Positions 27,332-36,315 are shown, counted from the stretch's first letter. The stretch: DNA of 61,417 bases from Alloiococcus otitis ATCC 51267 (GCF_000315445.1 NZ_JH992961.1:51333-112749), one strand, 5' to 3'. Translations and numbers: made by a program. The notes: generated by a model from the letters alone, not told the origin.

Positions 27332-27397
27332 AACTACTAATAGAGCTAATTAGCCTATTATAAGGGCAAATTTTCGCCCAATTTCTCTAGTAGTTTT
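27332..27397 (+). promoter_or_regulatory. Structured leader, possible attenuator
   Basis: AACTACT-AAT-AGAG pairs with CTCTAGTAGTT (27385-27395), which runs into a T stretch. Inside lies a second hairpin (GGGCAAATTTTCGCCC, 27364-27379). It sits between the -10 and the first gene of the operon and has the form of an attenuator or 5' leader fold. No ligand class is recognised. Confidence 0.4.
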
Positions 27398-27417
27398 TAG
27401 TAAAGAAGGTGCCAAAA

Positions 27418-28200
27418 TTGAAGTCGTCAGCCCAGAATCATTCAATCTTATTTTCAACCATCAAGCGTCTTTTATTACCCTTTGCCCTTGTTTCCGTCAT
27501 TTACCTTGTCTCCTTAGGGATTTCCATCCATATGGTGAACGGGGATACCGCATTCAACTATCTGATCGAGCCCTATATTTATGGATCAGGTCCAATTGAT
27601 TTTTTCTTCCCCCTAATTGTTTCTGCTGTCTTTAGTTGGAACCTATACTTTTTACGGAAAGATCATTTTTTAACCTATGTCCATCCCCGGACCGAAATAA
27701 AAAAATATATCGGTATTCAAATTTTAGCTGCTCTTTTATTGTCTTTCCTTATGGTAGCAGTAGTCAATTTCTTAGCAGTTGGGTTTTCGACTCTAATTGC
27801 AAATCCTGCCCCTTACAGCGTTAATCCCAATGGACTAGAGGGTTATTTATTCAGTAACCTGCAAATGAACCGTCCTCTATTATTTGCTTTCTTTTGGTAC
27901 ATTTACAAGGGTCTAATGGCTGGTTTGATTTGCTTACTAGGTCAAGTCTGGGGGCTGTATAGTCATAATTTATATTTAATCTTACTAGCCCCCTTTGTTA
28001 CAGTATTTTTAGAAAACCTCCTATTTTCCCTCTTAAATATACCAGAATACAGTTTCCCAACAGCTTATGTCTTGAACCGTTTGGAAACAAACGCCATGAC
28101 TGTTACCAACTTGCTACTAGCCATTTTCGTATTTTGCTTCATCATCTTCCTCACTGATTACCTTCTAAGGAGAAAACATGGGTCCGCGATTTCAATCTAA
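27418..28200 (+). CDS. Membrane protein, putative ABC permease
   Basis: A 260-residue polytopic protein with about six hydrophobic segments. The start is taken as TTG 27418 because AGAAGGTG lies 6 bases upstream; GTG 27409 would abut the ribosome site. The first gene of a three-gene unit (permease, permease, ATPase), overlapping the next by 23 bases. No family motif was recognised beyond the general layout of ABC-2 permeases (a soluble loop of about 35 residues between helices 3 and 4). Confidence 0.65.
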   Translation: MKSSAQNHSILFSTIKRLLLPFALVSVIYLVSLGISIHMVNGDTAFNYLIEPYIYGSGPIDFFFPLIVSAVFSWNLYFLRKDHFLTYVHPRTEIKKYIGIQILAALLLSFLMVAVVNFLAVGFSTLIANPAPYSVNPNGLEGYLFSNLQMNRPLLFAFFWYIYKGLMAGLICLLGQVWGLYSHNLYLILLAPFVTVFLENLLFSLLNIPEYSFPTAYVLNRLETNAMTVTNLLLAIFVFCFIIFLTDYLLRRKHGSAISI

Positions 28201-29707
28201 ATTGATAGAATTTTATCAAGTGAATAAGTACCTACTATTAGCTAACTTTCTTGTTTATTGTTTTTTCTTTGGCAATAACTTTTCTCAAGGAAAGGCTAAT
28301 GGTTTTCACAATATAGAATTCGCCTTGCTTACAATGACTGACCATTATTACTTATTAAATGCCGTTTTTCCGCTAATGCTCATTATGCTAACCCGTTATT
28401 TTAAACAAGAAAGAGAAGAAGAAGTCATCCGCTTTGTTTACCGCAGGGCCCAAGTCAGAAATGAAGTAAGTATATTTGCTTGCTGGTTAATCCTGTATTT
28501 TGGGACCCAGCTAATCTTGACCCTGGTCTTATCCACTATCTTTTTTCCTTTTTCCCCTAATTTTGAAGCGAGTCTTTCGGGCTTGAACCTTGACTTTGCC
28601 TTGTTTTTTGAAAGCATTATGTCCGTTTTTTCCAATCCAGTTTTTGCCTTACTAGCGAGCTTTGTCTATTTGATCTTCGGCTGGTTGGTCTTGGTTTCAA
28701 TATTATCACTAGTAAATAGCCATTTTGGCTACCGCAAATTAGTGATGGTGACGGTCGCTTTTCTAATTGTAACTTATCTAGGTTTCAATACGGAATTAGA
28801 TAATTCATTTCCCTTTCTATTCTTTAACCAGTACTTTATTTTACACCACGCCCTTCAAGCCTTTGCTCAGTCCATTGACACTTTTATCCCCCTTCCCTTG
28901 ATCGGCCTTGCCAGCCTGGTTTATGTCTTTCGGCCGATAAAAAGGCTTAAACAAGAGGAACAAACTGCAGAATCCCTCTTAAGGGAGCTCATTCTTCCAA
29001 AATCAGTGATGAAGTGGGCCTTTGTCCTCTTAGGTCTTTTGCTAGTTATTGATAGCCTTCAAGTCCTATACGGTATAGTCAATACTGGTCAGGCCTCTTT
29101 ACAAGACGTCATTGTCAGGTTAACGAATGGTAGTCATGCCAATATGCCGGATACCTTAGCTTGGATGCGCCTCCTCTTAATTATTATGGCACCCCTCTTT
29201 ATTATTGGGAGTCAAAGGACCCTGTTAGACCGCTATGGCGAAGCCCATTTCATTATCCGCTATTCGAGTAAGGCCTTATTAAAAGCCAAGACCATCCTAA
29301 CCTATTCTCGGTTTTTGTTAGCCTATGCCTTATATTTAGTTGTTGCGCTGTCGCTTCTTTTTATTGCTGGTTATGGGTCAGGCTCACCATCTGTATTCCA
29401 AGAACTATTGGCTTTCTACCAAGTGCCTGCTTCGCCCATCCAAGTCTTTATTCTCTTACTAGTCCTTTTACTTGCCCAATTATTTTTTGCCTTCCTCATT
29501 TACATCTTGCTATCTGACCTATTGAATGAAGTGGTAGCCCTATTGATCATGGTGGTGGTTTCAGCCCTCACAGCCTTTGTCAGTCCGATTAACATGATCC
29601 TAATAACTAGTGGTTTGTCATCTCTAGTCCAATTACTAGCAGTTCCCCCAAGATTTTTTTACCTCAACCTCGCTTTAATCTGCTTAGCTATAGGAATTTT
29701 TATTTAA
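28178..29707 (+). CDS. Large membrane protein, putative ABC permease
   Basis: A 509-residue protein with roughly a dozen hydrophobic segments. It looks like two ABC-2-type membrane halves fused, with a cytoplasmic stretch near residues 255-275 (KRLKQEEQTAES). The ATG follows AAGGAGAAAAC inside the end of the previous gene. An ATPase gene starts 22 bases after it. Function is inferred only from this operon. No catalytic motifs are seen. Confidence 0.65.
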   Translation: MGPRFQSKLIEFYQVNKYLLLANFLVYCFFFGNNFSQGKANGFHNIEFALLTMTDHYYLLNAVFPLMLIMLTRYFKQEREEEVIRFVYRRAQVRNEVSIFACWLILYFGTQLILTLVLSTIFFPFSPNFEASLSGLNLDFALFFESIMSVFSNPVFALLASFVYLIFGWLVLVSILSLVNSHFGYRKLVMVTVAFLIVTYLGFNTELDNSFPFLFFNQYFILHHALQAFAQSIDTFIPLPLIGLASLVYVFRPIKRLKQEEQTAESLLRELILPKSVMKWAFVLLGLLLVIDSLQVLYGIVNTGQASLQDVIVRLTNGSHANMPDTLAWMRLLLIIMAPLFIIGSQRTLLDRYGEAHFIIRYSSKALLKAKTILTYSRFLLAYALYLVVALSLLFIAGYGSGSPSVFQELLAFYQVPASPIQVFILLLVLLLAQLFFAFLIYILLSDLLNEVVALLIMVVVSALTAFVSPINMILITSGLSSLVQLLAVPPRFFYLNLALICLAIGIFI

Positions 29708-29729
29708 TACAGATAAGGAGCCTCATCAG

Positions 29730-30404
29730 ATGGAACAAATAAAACTAAGTCAAGTGAAAAAAAGTTATAAAAACAAAGTCTTGTACCAAAACGTCAATCT
29801 TTCAATCCATAGAGGGGACTCTATAGCCTTAGTTGGTTCGAATGGGTCTGGCAAGAGTGTCTTGTTTAAACTCATCACCGGTTTAGAAAAGCCTGATAGT
29901 GGGGAGGTTTGGGTTGACAACCAAGCGATTGGAAGGGATGTGGACTTTCCAGAAGGAGTTGGTATTCTGGTCAATCAACCTGGTTATGTGGAATATTACA
30001 GTGGATTTAAGAACCTTAAACTCTTAGCTGAAATAAAAAACCAGATAAATGACAAGCAAATCAAGGAGGCAATGAACCGGGTTGGCCTAGACCCAGACAA
30101 TGAGACCATGGTCAAGGAATATTCAACCGGAATGAAGCAAAAGCTAGGGATCTGCCAGGCTATTATGGAAGACCAAGACATTATCTTACTTGATGAACCC
30201 TTTAATGCCCTAGACTTTCAGACCAACAAGGATATTTTAAGACTATTGACTAACTTGAAGGCTGAAGGAAAGACTATCCTCTTAACTTCCCACCAACATT
30301 CCTTATTGGAACAAGTCTGTGACAAGTTTTATATCATCATGAACCAAGAAGTCACTGAGATGTCAGACCAACTGAAGAAAGACTATTTTACCCTGCTAGC
30401 TTAG
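29730..30404 (+). CDS. ABC transporter ATP-binding protein
   Basis: A 224-residue ATPase: Walker A GSNGSGKSV (about 36-44), Q-loop NQPGY, a degenerate signature YSTGMKQKLGICQ, Walker B IILLDEPFNALD and switch His in TSHQHS. The layout is that of the BcrA/NatA group of efflux ATPases. It ends the operon with the two membrane genes upstream, which it presumably drives. AAGGAGCC precedes the start. Confidence 0.87.
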   Translation: MEQIKLSQVKKSYKNKVLYQNVNLSIHRGDSIALVGSNGSGKSVLFKLITGLEKPDSGEVWVDNQAIGRDVDFPEGVGILVNQPGYVEYYSGFKNLKLLAEIKNQINDKQIKEAMNRVGLDPDNETMVKEYSTGMKQKLGICQAIMEDQDIILLDEPFNALDFQTNKDILRLLTNLKAEGKTILLTSHQHSLLEQVCDKFYIIMNQEVTEMSDQLKKDYFTLLA

Positions 30405-30491
30405 ACAAGCTTTCATCCCCCCTTAACTGAAGAAGATAGTCTCCCAGAAGGGAAAATCCTTGCTCAGCGGAGGGGGGGAAGGGAGATTCCT

Positions 30492-30608
30492 TTGGAAGAG
30501 TTAGTAGCATTGCAATCATTAAGTGAACGAAAAACCTATGCTAATTCAGCTAATTCTACCCCGTTAGATTCTTGTGTCATTGGAATCTGCAACGGAAATG
30601 ACTGGTAA
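30492..30608 (+). CDS. Putative class III lanthipeptide precursor peptide (38 residues)
   Basis: A 38-residue peptide from TTG 30492, with AAGGGAG 6 bases upstream. The N-terminal part MEELVALQSLSER carries the L-x-A-L-Q-x-L type motif that class III synthetases (LanKC) recognise in leaders. The C-terminal part holds SANSTPLDSC, a Ser-x-x-Ser-x5-Cys arrangement as used for labionin/lanthionine rings, and a second Cys in GICNGNDW. In the same AT-rich block lie a LanC-like cyclase (32752) and an ABC exporter (34063). TTG is the only conventional start in this frame, which is open back to 30405. The gene was found by reading frames by eye; homology was not tested. Confidence 0.6.
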   Translation: MEELVALQSLSERKTYANSANSTPLDSCVIGICNGNDW

Positions 30609-30771
30609 GAAAGTCCCAAGTGTTGAACCTGTCCTAAGTACTTTATCGTATTTATTAGAGGGGAGATAAAAATGAGGTTAATCATGATGTAAATTTATTT
30701 AATAGAATCGTATCTCTATAGTATAAAACGTATGCTATAAGTGAAGAATATTAAATAATGGGTGATTTAAA

Positions 30772-31695
30772 TTGACTAAAATTGAAATAAAAGATTTAAA
30801 TGTTAAATTTGATGAGGTACATGCGGTAAAGAACCTAAGCCTTACATTAAGTGGGGGAGATTTTGTCGCTTTGGTTGGGCACAACGGTGCAGGGAAATCA
30901 ACACTGATTAATACGCTTGTTGGTTTTCAAAAACCAACAAGCGGGAAAATATTGATTGAGACTGAAAGTATTGAAGATAAAGGGTTTTCAGTTATTGGTT
31001 TTTCTCCACAAACAACGATGTTAGACTGGTATAATAATGTCTTTGATAACGTTTATTTAGGGACACTATTAGGAAATTGTCCATCAGCTGAAGCTGATCA
31101 TATGATTGAACAGGCGCTTAAAATAATGAATATTTTTGATTTGAAAGATAGAAGTTTGGAGCAGCTCTCTGGCGGGCAACAACAACGAGTCCAAATCGCC
31201 AGAGCTCTTGTGCATCGTCCGGACATTTATATTTTGGATGAACCGACTGTAGGAATGGATCAAGAAACTGGTGATAATCTATTGTCATATTTGAAAGAGG
31301 AAGCCAATAAAGGGAAGATTGTGATTATATCATCTCACGATCTGTCTTTGCTAGAAGAACATTGTGATGATTTGCTCTTTATGGATCATGGCGATATATT
31401 ATACCATGGTAAAATGAGAGAATTCGCTCAGAGTAAAGACGAGCAAGAAGCTTATGAAGTCTTATTTGCTCAGACCTATATGCTAACAGATAAAGAGCTT
31501 CAGAAAGCAAAAGAACTAGATTTTAAAATCGAGAAGATTGACGATGATAAGGTTAAGCTAATGGTTCCGAAAGGTACACTGGTAAGGGAGGTCTTGCAGA
31601 TGTTTTGTAAGAATACTCCGATTAAAAGTGTCGAACCAGAGATGGTTTCTCTCAAAGAAGCATATATGTCTATGCGTGAAGGGAGAAGTTTATAA
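30772..31695 (+). CDS. ABC transporter ATP-binding protein
   Basis: A 307-residue ATPase: Walker A GHNGAGKST (about 36-44), Q-loop FSPQTT, canonical signature LSGGQQQRVQIARAL, Walker B IYILDEPTVGMD, switch His SSHDLS, then a C-terminal extension of about 90 residues as in DrrA-like proteins. The TTG start overlaps nothing. Its stop overlaps the permease start (TAATG). Codon and base usage differ from the LanC-like gene that follows. The pair separates the lanthipeptide precursor from the cyclase fragment, so it may be an insertion. Peptide or drug export, or immunity, is possible. Confidence 0.88.
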   Translation: MTKIEIKDLNVKFDEVHAVKNLSLTLSGGDFVALVGHNGAGKSTLINTLVGFQKPTSGKILIETESIEDKGFSVIGFSPQTTMLDWYNNVFDNVYLGTLLGNCPSAEADHMIEQALKIMNIFDLKDRSLEQLSGGQQQRVQIARALVHRPDIYILDEPTVGMDQETGDNLLSYLKEEANKGKIVIISSHDLSLLEEHCDDLLFMDHGDILYHGKMREFAQSKDEQEAYEVLFAQTYMLTDKELQKAKELDFKIEKIDDDKVKLMVPKGTLVREVLQMFCKNTPIKSVEPEMVSLKEAYMSMREGRSL

Positions 31696-32498
31696 TGGAA
31701 CCGACTGATTTTAGAAAGATAAACTTATTGGGACTAAAGGGCTACACTTCAATTGTCAAGAATGAAATAAAGGCATTTTTTGCTTATAAGGGAGCAGTAT
31801 TGCAACATTTACTTACACCAATACTTTATTTCTTTTTTATCGTCTTAGGAGTAAACTCAATGGCAAGTACTGTTCCATACAAAGGTTTGACACTCCCGTA
31901 CAGTCAATATGCAATGACGGGAATTTTAGCAATGATGATGTTGACGGATATGTCACATGCGATTTATCGAGTAACGATTGATAAGCAGTACGGCTTATTA
32001 GGAATGAAACTACTCAGTGGGATCCGGCCTGTGTATTATGTCGTTGGAATGAGTACCTACTCGCTGTTAAGTACATCTTTAAAATCAATTGTTTTGTTAG
32101 TGTTAGCTGCTATGTTAGGTCATGGATTCACGCTAATGCAATCATTAGGTATGTTTGCGCTCATCATGCTAATGTCACTGTTTTGGACTTCAATCGGTGT
32201 TATGATTACCGTTAAGATTAAAGATTATAGAACGAGGGATAATTTTGTGTCATTTGTCGTGATTCCTGTGAGCTTCGCAGCACCAACATTCTTTGCGATT
32301 GAGTTAGCGCCAAGATTTTTGCAGATTGCAGTGAAGTTTAATCCGCTAACCTATCAATTGCAATTCATGCGTGATTTAATCTTCTTAGAGGGTGATTTTA
32401 TTGGTATATTATGGTTGGTACTTTTATCATCTGCTTCAATAGCCTTAGCAAGTTACGTAATTAACCGAGCTCGGCTGACATTGGCGGAACATGGATAA
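31695..32498 (+). CDS. ABC-2 type transporter permease
   Basis: A 267-residue DrrB/TagG-like permease with six hydrophobic segments. The late motif NPLTYQLQFMRDLI resembles the ABC-2 signature (NPLTY...R). It starts on the last base of the ATPase stop codon, so the two are coupled and form one exporter. Substrate unknown. Confidence 0.87.
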   Translation: MEPTDFRKINLLGLKGYTSIVKNEIKAFFAYKGAVLQHLLTPILYFFFIVLGVNSMASTVPYKGLTLPYSQYAMTGILAMMMLTDMSHAIYRVTIDKQYGLLGMKLLSGIRPVYYVVGMSTYSLLSTSLKSIVLLVLAAMLGHGFTLMQSLGMFALIMLMSLFWTSIGVMITVKIKDYRTRDNFVSFVVIPVSFAAPTFFAIELAPRFLQIAVKFNPLTYQLQFMRDLIFLEGDFIGILWLVLLSSASIALASYVINRARLTLAEHG

Positions 32499-32751
32499 TT
32501 TTGATTTTTTTAGGCTTTTTGACAAATAGCCTGCTAGTTGTTAATTCCTTAGGTAATCCTATAGACTAATATTTGGGTGAAAAATGTTGGCAGATTGAAA
32601 AAATTCAACTGACTGTGCTAATTTTACAATGATCTTGTCAATGCTAAATTAGATTAAGCAGTTTTTACTATGTAGATGTAATAAGTAATATGATAAAGAT
32701 TTTTTTGAAAAAGAATATGCTTTTTTTAACAAATTTATTCCACCTCAGGCA

Positions 32752-34050
32752 TTGGATATTTATAACGCGGGTGTAAAGCTGAGAGATTCATTAGCGAATA
32801 AAACATTAAGTGAAACGGTGTTAGATGATATTGAACAATATTTATCAAACAATGAAGATAGTAATATTAATTTGCTTATAGATGAAGAAAAAGATAGTTT
32901 AATTGATACTGTTAAAGAAATTATCCAAAAAATGAGTTTATATTATTCTAATGTATTCGCTGATAATCCAGAAAATATACTTAAGTTTAATATTTCGGAT
33001 TACAATGATAATCCGATGTCACTTGTATATGGTTATCCTGGAATAGCGTTAACATTGAAATCACTAAACATAATTGATGAATTTCAATTAAGAAATATAT
33101 CAATATTTTTACAGAAATACTATAAAATAAACAAATCTAAGATTTTTTTGAATAACGGACTGATGTTCGGAAAAGCTGGTTTGGCACTCTTCCATACAAA
33201 AGCAGGGTCTTTTTTCAGCAACAATATTTTTCTATTTGAATTAATAGAAACTTTGAACAATTCAGAATATAGAGAAATTGATTTTGCGAATGGTTTGACT
33301 GGAATAACTTATGCGTTGAAATTAATTAGCGACGATAATACCTATCCAAATTTTTCAAAGATCATTGAGAGTTATTTTGATATTATATCTGCAGTGGATA
33401 AGCCGATAGGAAAATATCAAGGCTTGCAATACGGTAACATAGGTATTTCATTTGGAATACAATATTTTGATGACCTGAATACTAAATCGAATAGATTAGA
33501 TAGTTTTTTTAAGAATATTGATATAGACGTATCTTCAGTTAGTGATGACAAGATTTTTACTGGGTTATCTTATTCTTATGAAAATTGGCCACACATTAGA
33601 TCACCTTATTTATACTCGGGGGGTGCAAGCCTTCTTTACGTGTTAACTACTTATTTCCATAATTCTAAAAACTGTGATTGGCAATTATTAAGGACGTTAT
33701 TAAAAACTTTAGAAGTTCCTACTACTCATACTTATGGTATTGGATATGGTATGAGTGGTGTAGCTTTAATTATTATGATGATATTGATACTGCCTAACGT
33801 TCCACTAGATGTACGTCAGCGATTAGAATTATTACTTATGGATAAAATAGAATATATTATAATTCATTTTCATGATAATAAGGATTTTAAGGGTTTTTAT
33901 GATGAAAAACAAGATAAATTTATTGATGATTTTGGTAACGGGACCTTAGGAATATTGAAAATATTAAAAATGTTTCTAAAATATAATGATAAAGAATTAT
34001 GTTGGGATGAAGATGTATTTTCTCTAATACCGCTACCAAATATAATTTAA
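32752..34050 (+). CDS. LanC-like cyclase domain, probably a 5'-truncated class III lanthipeptide synthetase (LanKC)
   Basis: A 432-residue protein made of Gly-rich helical repeats typical of the LanC fold: YGYPGIAL, FGKAGLAL, NGLTGITY, YGNIGISF, YSGGASLL, YGMSGVAL, NGTLGILK. The zinc-binding Cys/Cys/His of true LanC are missing, and SPYLYSGGA resembles class III (LabKC-type) cyclase domains. There is no ATG or good ribosome site; TTG 32752 is nominal. The frame is open only back to a stop at 32686. In the next frame, across a T7 run (32700-32706), residues like SSFYYVDVISNMIKIF recall the end of a kinase domain, so lyase and kinase parts were probably lost. The exporter gene follows after 12 bases. 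Confidence 0.7.
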   Translation: MDIYNAGVKLRDSLANKTLSETVLDDIEQYLSNNEDSNINLLIDEEKDSLIDTVKEIIQKMSLYYSNVFADNPENILKFNISDYNDNPMSLVYGYPGIALTLKSLNIIDEFQLRNISIFLQKYYKINKSKIFLNNGLMFGKAGLALFHTKAGSFFSNNIFLFELIETLNNSEYREIDFANGLTGITYALKLISDDNTYPNFSKIIESYFDIISAVDKPIGKYQGLQYGNIGISFGIQYFDDLNTKSNRLDSFFKNIDIDVSSVSDDKIFTGLSYSYENWPHIRSPYLYSGGASLLYVLTTYFHNSKNCDWQLLRTLLKTLEVPTTHTYGIGYGMSGVALIIMMILILPNVPLDVRQRLELLLMDKIEYIIIHFHDNKDFKGFYDEKQDKFIDDFGNGTLGILKILKMFLKYNDKELCWDEDVFSLIPLPNII

Positions 34051-34062
34051 GAAGGTGATTTG

Positions 34063-35652
34063 ATGAAAAACATATTGAAGGATGTGCATAGCTTATACCA
34101 CAGTAAGAAGAGTTTAATTATATTTCTATTGCTATTTGGGGTTGTGATGGCTCTTGATTCAATCGTTACACCACATTATTTGGGGATATTTACAGACTAT
34201 ATGGCAAGCTTCCAATACACAGAGGTGCCAATCATTCTTCTGCAATGGGGATTGCTGCTAATAGTCATTAATTTAGGCTCGTTATTGTTCCAATACTTTG
34301 CAAGTAGAATAAGACAAGAAACGAATAAAGATCTTAAAGAAATGGTATTTCTTCAAGCGTATTTACCGGGTAACGAAATAGTCAATAATAATGAATATAT
34401 AACCTCTATTCTTCAAGATGTAAAGCAAATTGAGACTAGTTTTGTTAATTCATTTATAAGTTTCATTTACTGTATATTGCAAGGTTTATTAGCTTTGGCT
34501 TTTGTTTTGAATGTAAATCTGCAAGTGGGGCTTGTTTTTATTTTACTCGGTTTCATACCAACTATGATCCCTAAATTGACCGAAAAGTGGTTACAAACTA
34601 GTACAAATAATTGGCAAATACAAAATCGCTTGTATACACAAGTAATGGAAGATGGGTTGCGCGGTAAGCAGTTAATCAAAAGATTTAATGCTTCAAAATT
34701 AATGTATAGACGTGTTCAAAATAAGTTAATTGAAGAGCAAAAAGCTTATTTTTCAATGGATTTCTGTCAAAAAACGTCTTCTTTCTTAGTTGGTCTCTTA
34801 TATAATGTTACAGTCATTTTGTCACTAGCATATGGAGCATTTGTTGTTATAAATGGTAGTTTATCTATTGGTGAACTGATAACTGTCTATATGGCTGCTG
34901 ATAGGGTGGTTAGTCCACTTATTTCTTTAGCAAGTTTTTACAGTGCGATGGTGGCTTCACACCCATTGTTGGATAAAATACTCAATCCCAACCCAATTAG
35001 GAAGAGGATATCACCACCTTCTTTCACAGAACAGGATGCACTGATTGAATTGAATAATGTATCTATAGGATATGGTAATAAATTATTATCTTCCAACATT
35101 AATTTACAAATTAATCATGGAGATCGCGTATTAATTCAAGGTCCAAGTGGATCAGGTAAGTCAACGTTGATTAAAGCATTATTAAATGAAATTGAGGTCC
35201 TTAAAGGTCAAATATTATACAATGAAAGCTTGAGGGATGGTAATTTGTATAATCATTTTGCTTTAGTTGAACAGAAACCTTTTATCTTTCAAGATACGCT
35301 TAGGTTCAATTTAACCCTAGGACAAGCCATTGATGATGATTTGATACTTAAAGTGCTAAATGAAGTTGGCCTAGAAAAATTGGCTAGTCTTGAGGAGCTG
35401 GATAATGTTATATCGTTAGAAAACAATCAACTTTCTGGAGGAGAGACGAAACGGTTAGAGGTTGCTCGGTCGCTATTATATAATAAAAAAGTCCTTATCG
35501 TTGATGAAGCTTTGTCCGGATTAGATAATGATCGAGCTAAACAATTAAATGAATTGATTGTAAATTATCCAGGAACAATTATCAATATTGAGCACCATAT
35601 TGATGACACTATTCGGAGTAAGTATAATAAACGATACAGCATACAAAACTAA
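34063..35652 (+). CDS. ABC exporter (fused membrane and ATPase domains), probably for the lanthipeptide
   Basis: A 529-residue half-transporter: six transmembrane helices (about 15-300), then an ATPase with Walker A GPSGSGKST (about 358-366), signature LSGGETKR (about 456) and Walker B VLIVDEALSG (about 476). There is no peptidase C39 domain, so a leader would have to be removed elsewhere. ATG 34063 follows AAGGTGATT. It is AT-rich like the LanC-like gene just upstream and closely resembles the frameshifted exporter at 18285-19897. Homodimeric export of a modified peptide is the most likely role, from context. Confidence 0.85.
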   Translation: MKNILKDVHSLYHSKKSLIIFLLLFGVVMALDSIVTPHYLGIFTDYMASFQYTEVPIILLQWGLLLIVINLGSLLFQYFASRIRQETNKDLKEMVFLQAYLPGNEIVNNNEYITSILQDVKQIETSFVNSFISFIYCILQGLLALAFVLNVNLQVGLVFILLGFIPTMIPKLTEKWLQTSTNNWQIQNRLYTQVMEDGLRGKQLIKRFNASKLMYRRVQNKLIEEQKAYFSMDFCQKTSSFLVGLLYNVTVILSLAYGAFVVINGSLSIGELITVYMAADRVVSPLISLASFYSAMVASHPLLDKILNPNPIRKRISPPSFTEQDALIELNNVSIGYGNKLLSSNINLQINHGDRVLIQGPSGSGKSTLIKALLNEIEVLKGQILYNESLRDGNLYNHFALVEQKPFIFQDTLRFNLTLGQAIDDDLILKVLNEVGLEKLASLEELDNVISLENNQLSGGETKRLEVARSLLYNKKVLIVDEALSGLDNDRAKQLNELIVNYPGTIINIEHHIDDTIRSKYNKRYSIQN

Positions 35653-35801
35653 TGCTTTTCAAAATAGCCTTAAATATTATTTAAATGTAACAAGCAATTG
35701 GTCTTAAGGTTAAATGAGTATCGATAATTTTTACCCATTAATTTTGGGCACTTTTGTCAGAAGCATACTGTAATGAAGAAATAATAGAATAACACCATCT
35801 A

Positions 35802-35832
35802 ATCTACCTGTTTTTGGACAGGTAGATTTTTT
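35802..35832 (+). terminator. Terminator after the exporter gene
   Basis: ATCTACCTG/CAGGTAGAT stem, 8-base loop, TTTTTT tail. Confidence 0.85.
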
Positions 35833-35859
35833 GTATTTATTTTAAAGAAAATGCATTTT

Positions 35860-35910
35860 CAAAAATGATTTTAGAAATTTTTTGCGTATATATTACCAGG
35901 AGCAAATAAG
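35860..35910 (+). promoter_or_regulatory. Competence (ComX/SigH-type) promoter of comGC-comGG
   Basis: TTTTTTGCGTAT at 35878-35889, with CAAAAAT exactly 18 bases upstream of the T run and CCAGGAGCAAA downstream, as at comGA (14110-14160). About 36 of 51 positions agree between the two. Here CCAGGAGC is not a ribosome site for any gene, so its conservation reflects the promoter copy itself. The first gene starts 107 bases later. Confidence 0.75.
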
Positions 35911-35999
35911 TGACGGCAGTCAGAAAGGGGACTTGCCTATGAATAGCTAAAAAGTGTTTCTTGCTAGTTGCCTACAATTAAAATGGGAGGGAAAATCAA

Positions 36000-36314
36000 A
36001 TGAAAAAGTTTATGAAAAATATTATCCATAAAATAAAGGATAGCCGGGCGTTTACCCTGCTAGAGATGGCGATCGTACTTTTTATTATTTCAGCCTTGCT
36101 ACTTATTATTATCCCCAATATTGGTTCACACCGAGATACAGCTTCGGAGACGGGGAACAAGGCCTTGCAAACTGTAGTGGACACCCAGGCTGACTTGTTC
36201 GAAATGGAACAGGGTCGCCGGCCTGCTGATATTGCTGATTTAGAAAGTGCCTCCTACTTAACACAAGCCCAGGCCAGCCAAGCGCAAGAGGCTGGTATAA
36301 AGATTTCACGTTAA
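36000..36314 (+). CDS. comGC: Competence major pseudopilin ComGC
   Basis: A 104-residue prepilin. After a basic leader comes the prepilin peptidase site with AFTLLEMAIVLFIISALLLIII; the residue before Phe is Ala rather than the usual Gly. Glu at +5 of the mature pilin and the long hydrophobic helix are intact. ComGC is the main subunit of the DNA-uptake pseudopilus, processed by ComC. GGGAGGG precedes the ATG. The rest of the minor pilin genes follow with overlaps. Confidence 0.93.
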   Translation: MKKFMKNIIHKIKDSRAFTLLEMAIVLFIISALLLIIIPNIGSHRDTASETGNKALQTVVDTQADLFEMEQGRRPADIADLESASYLTQAQASQAQEAGIKISR

Positions 36315-36315
36315 G

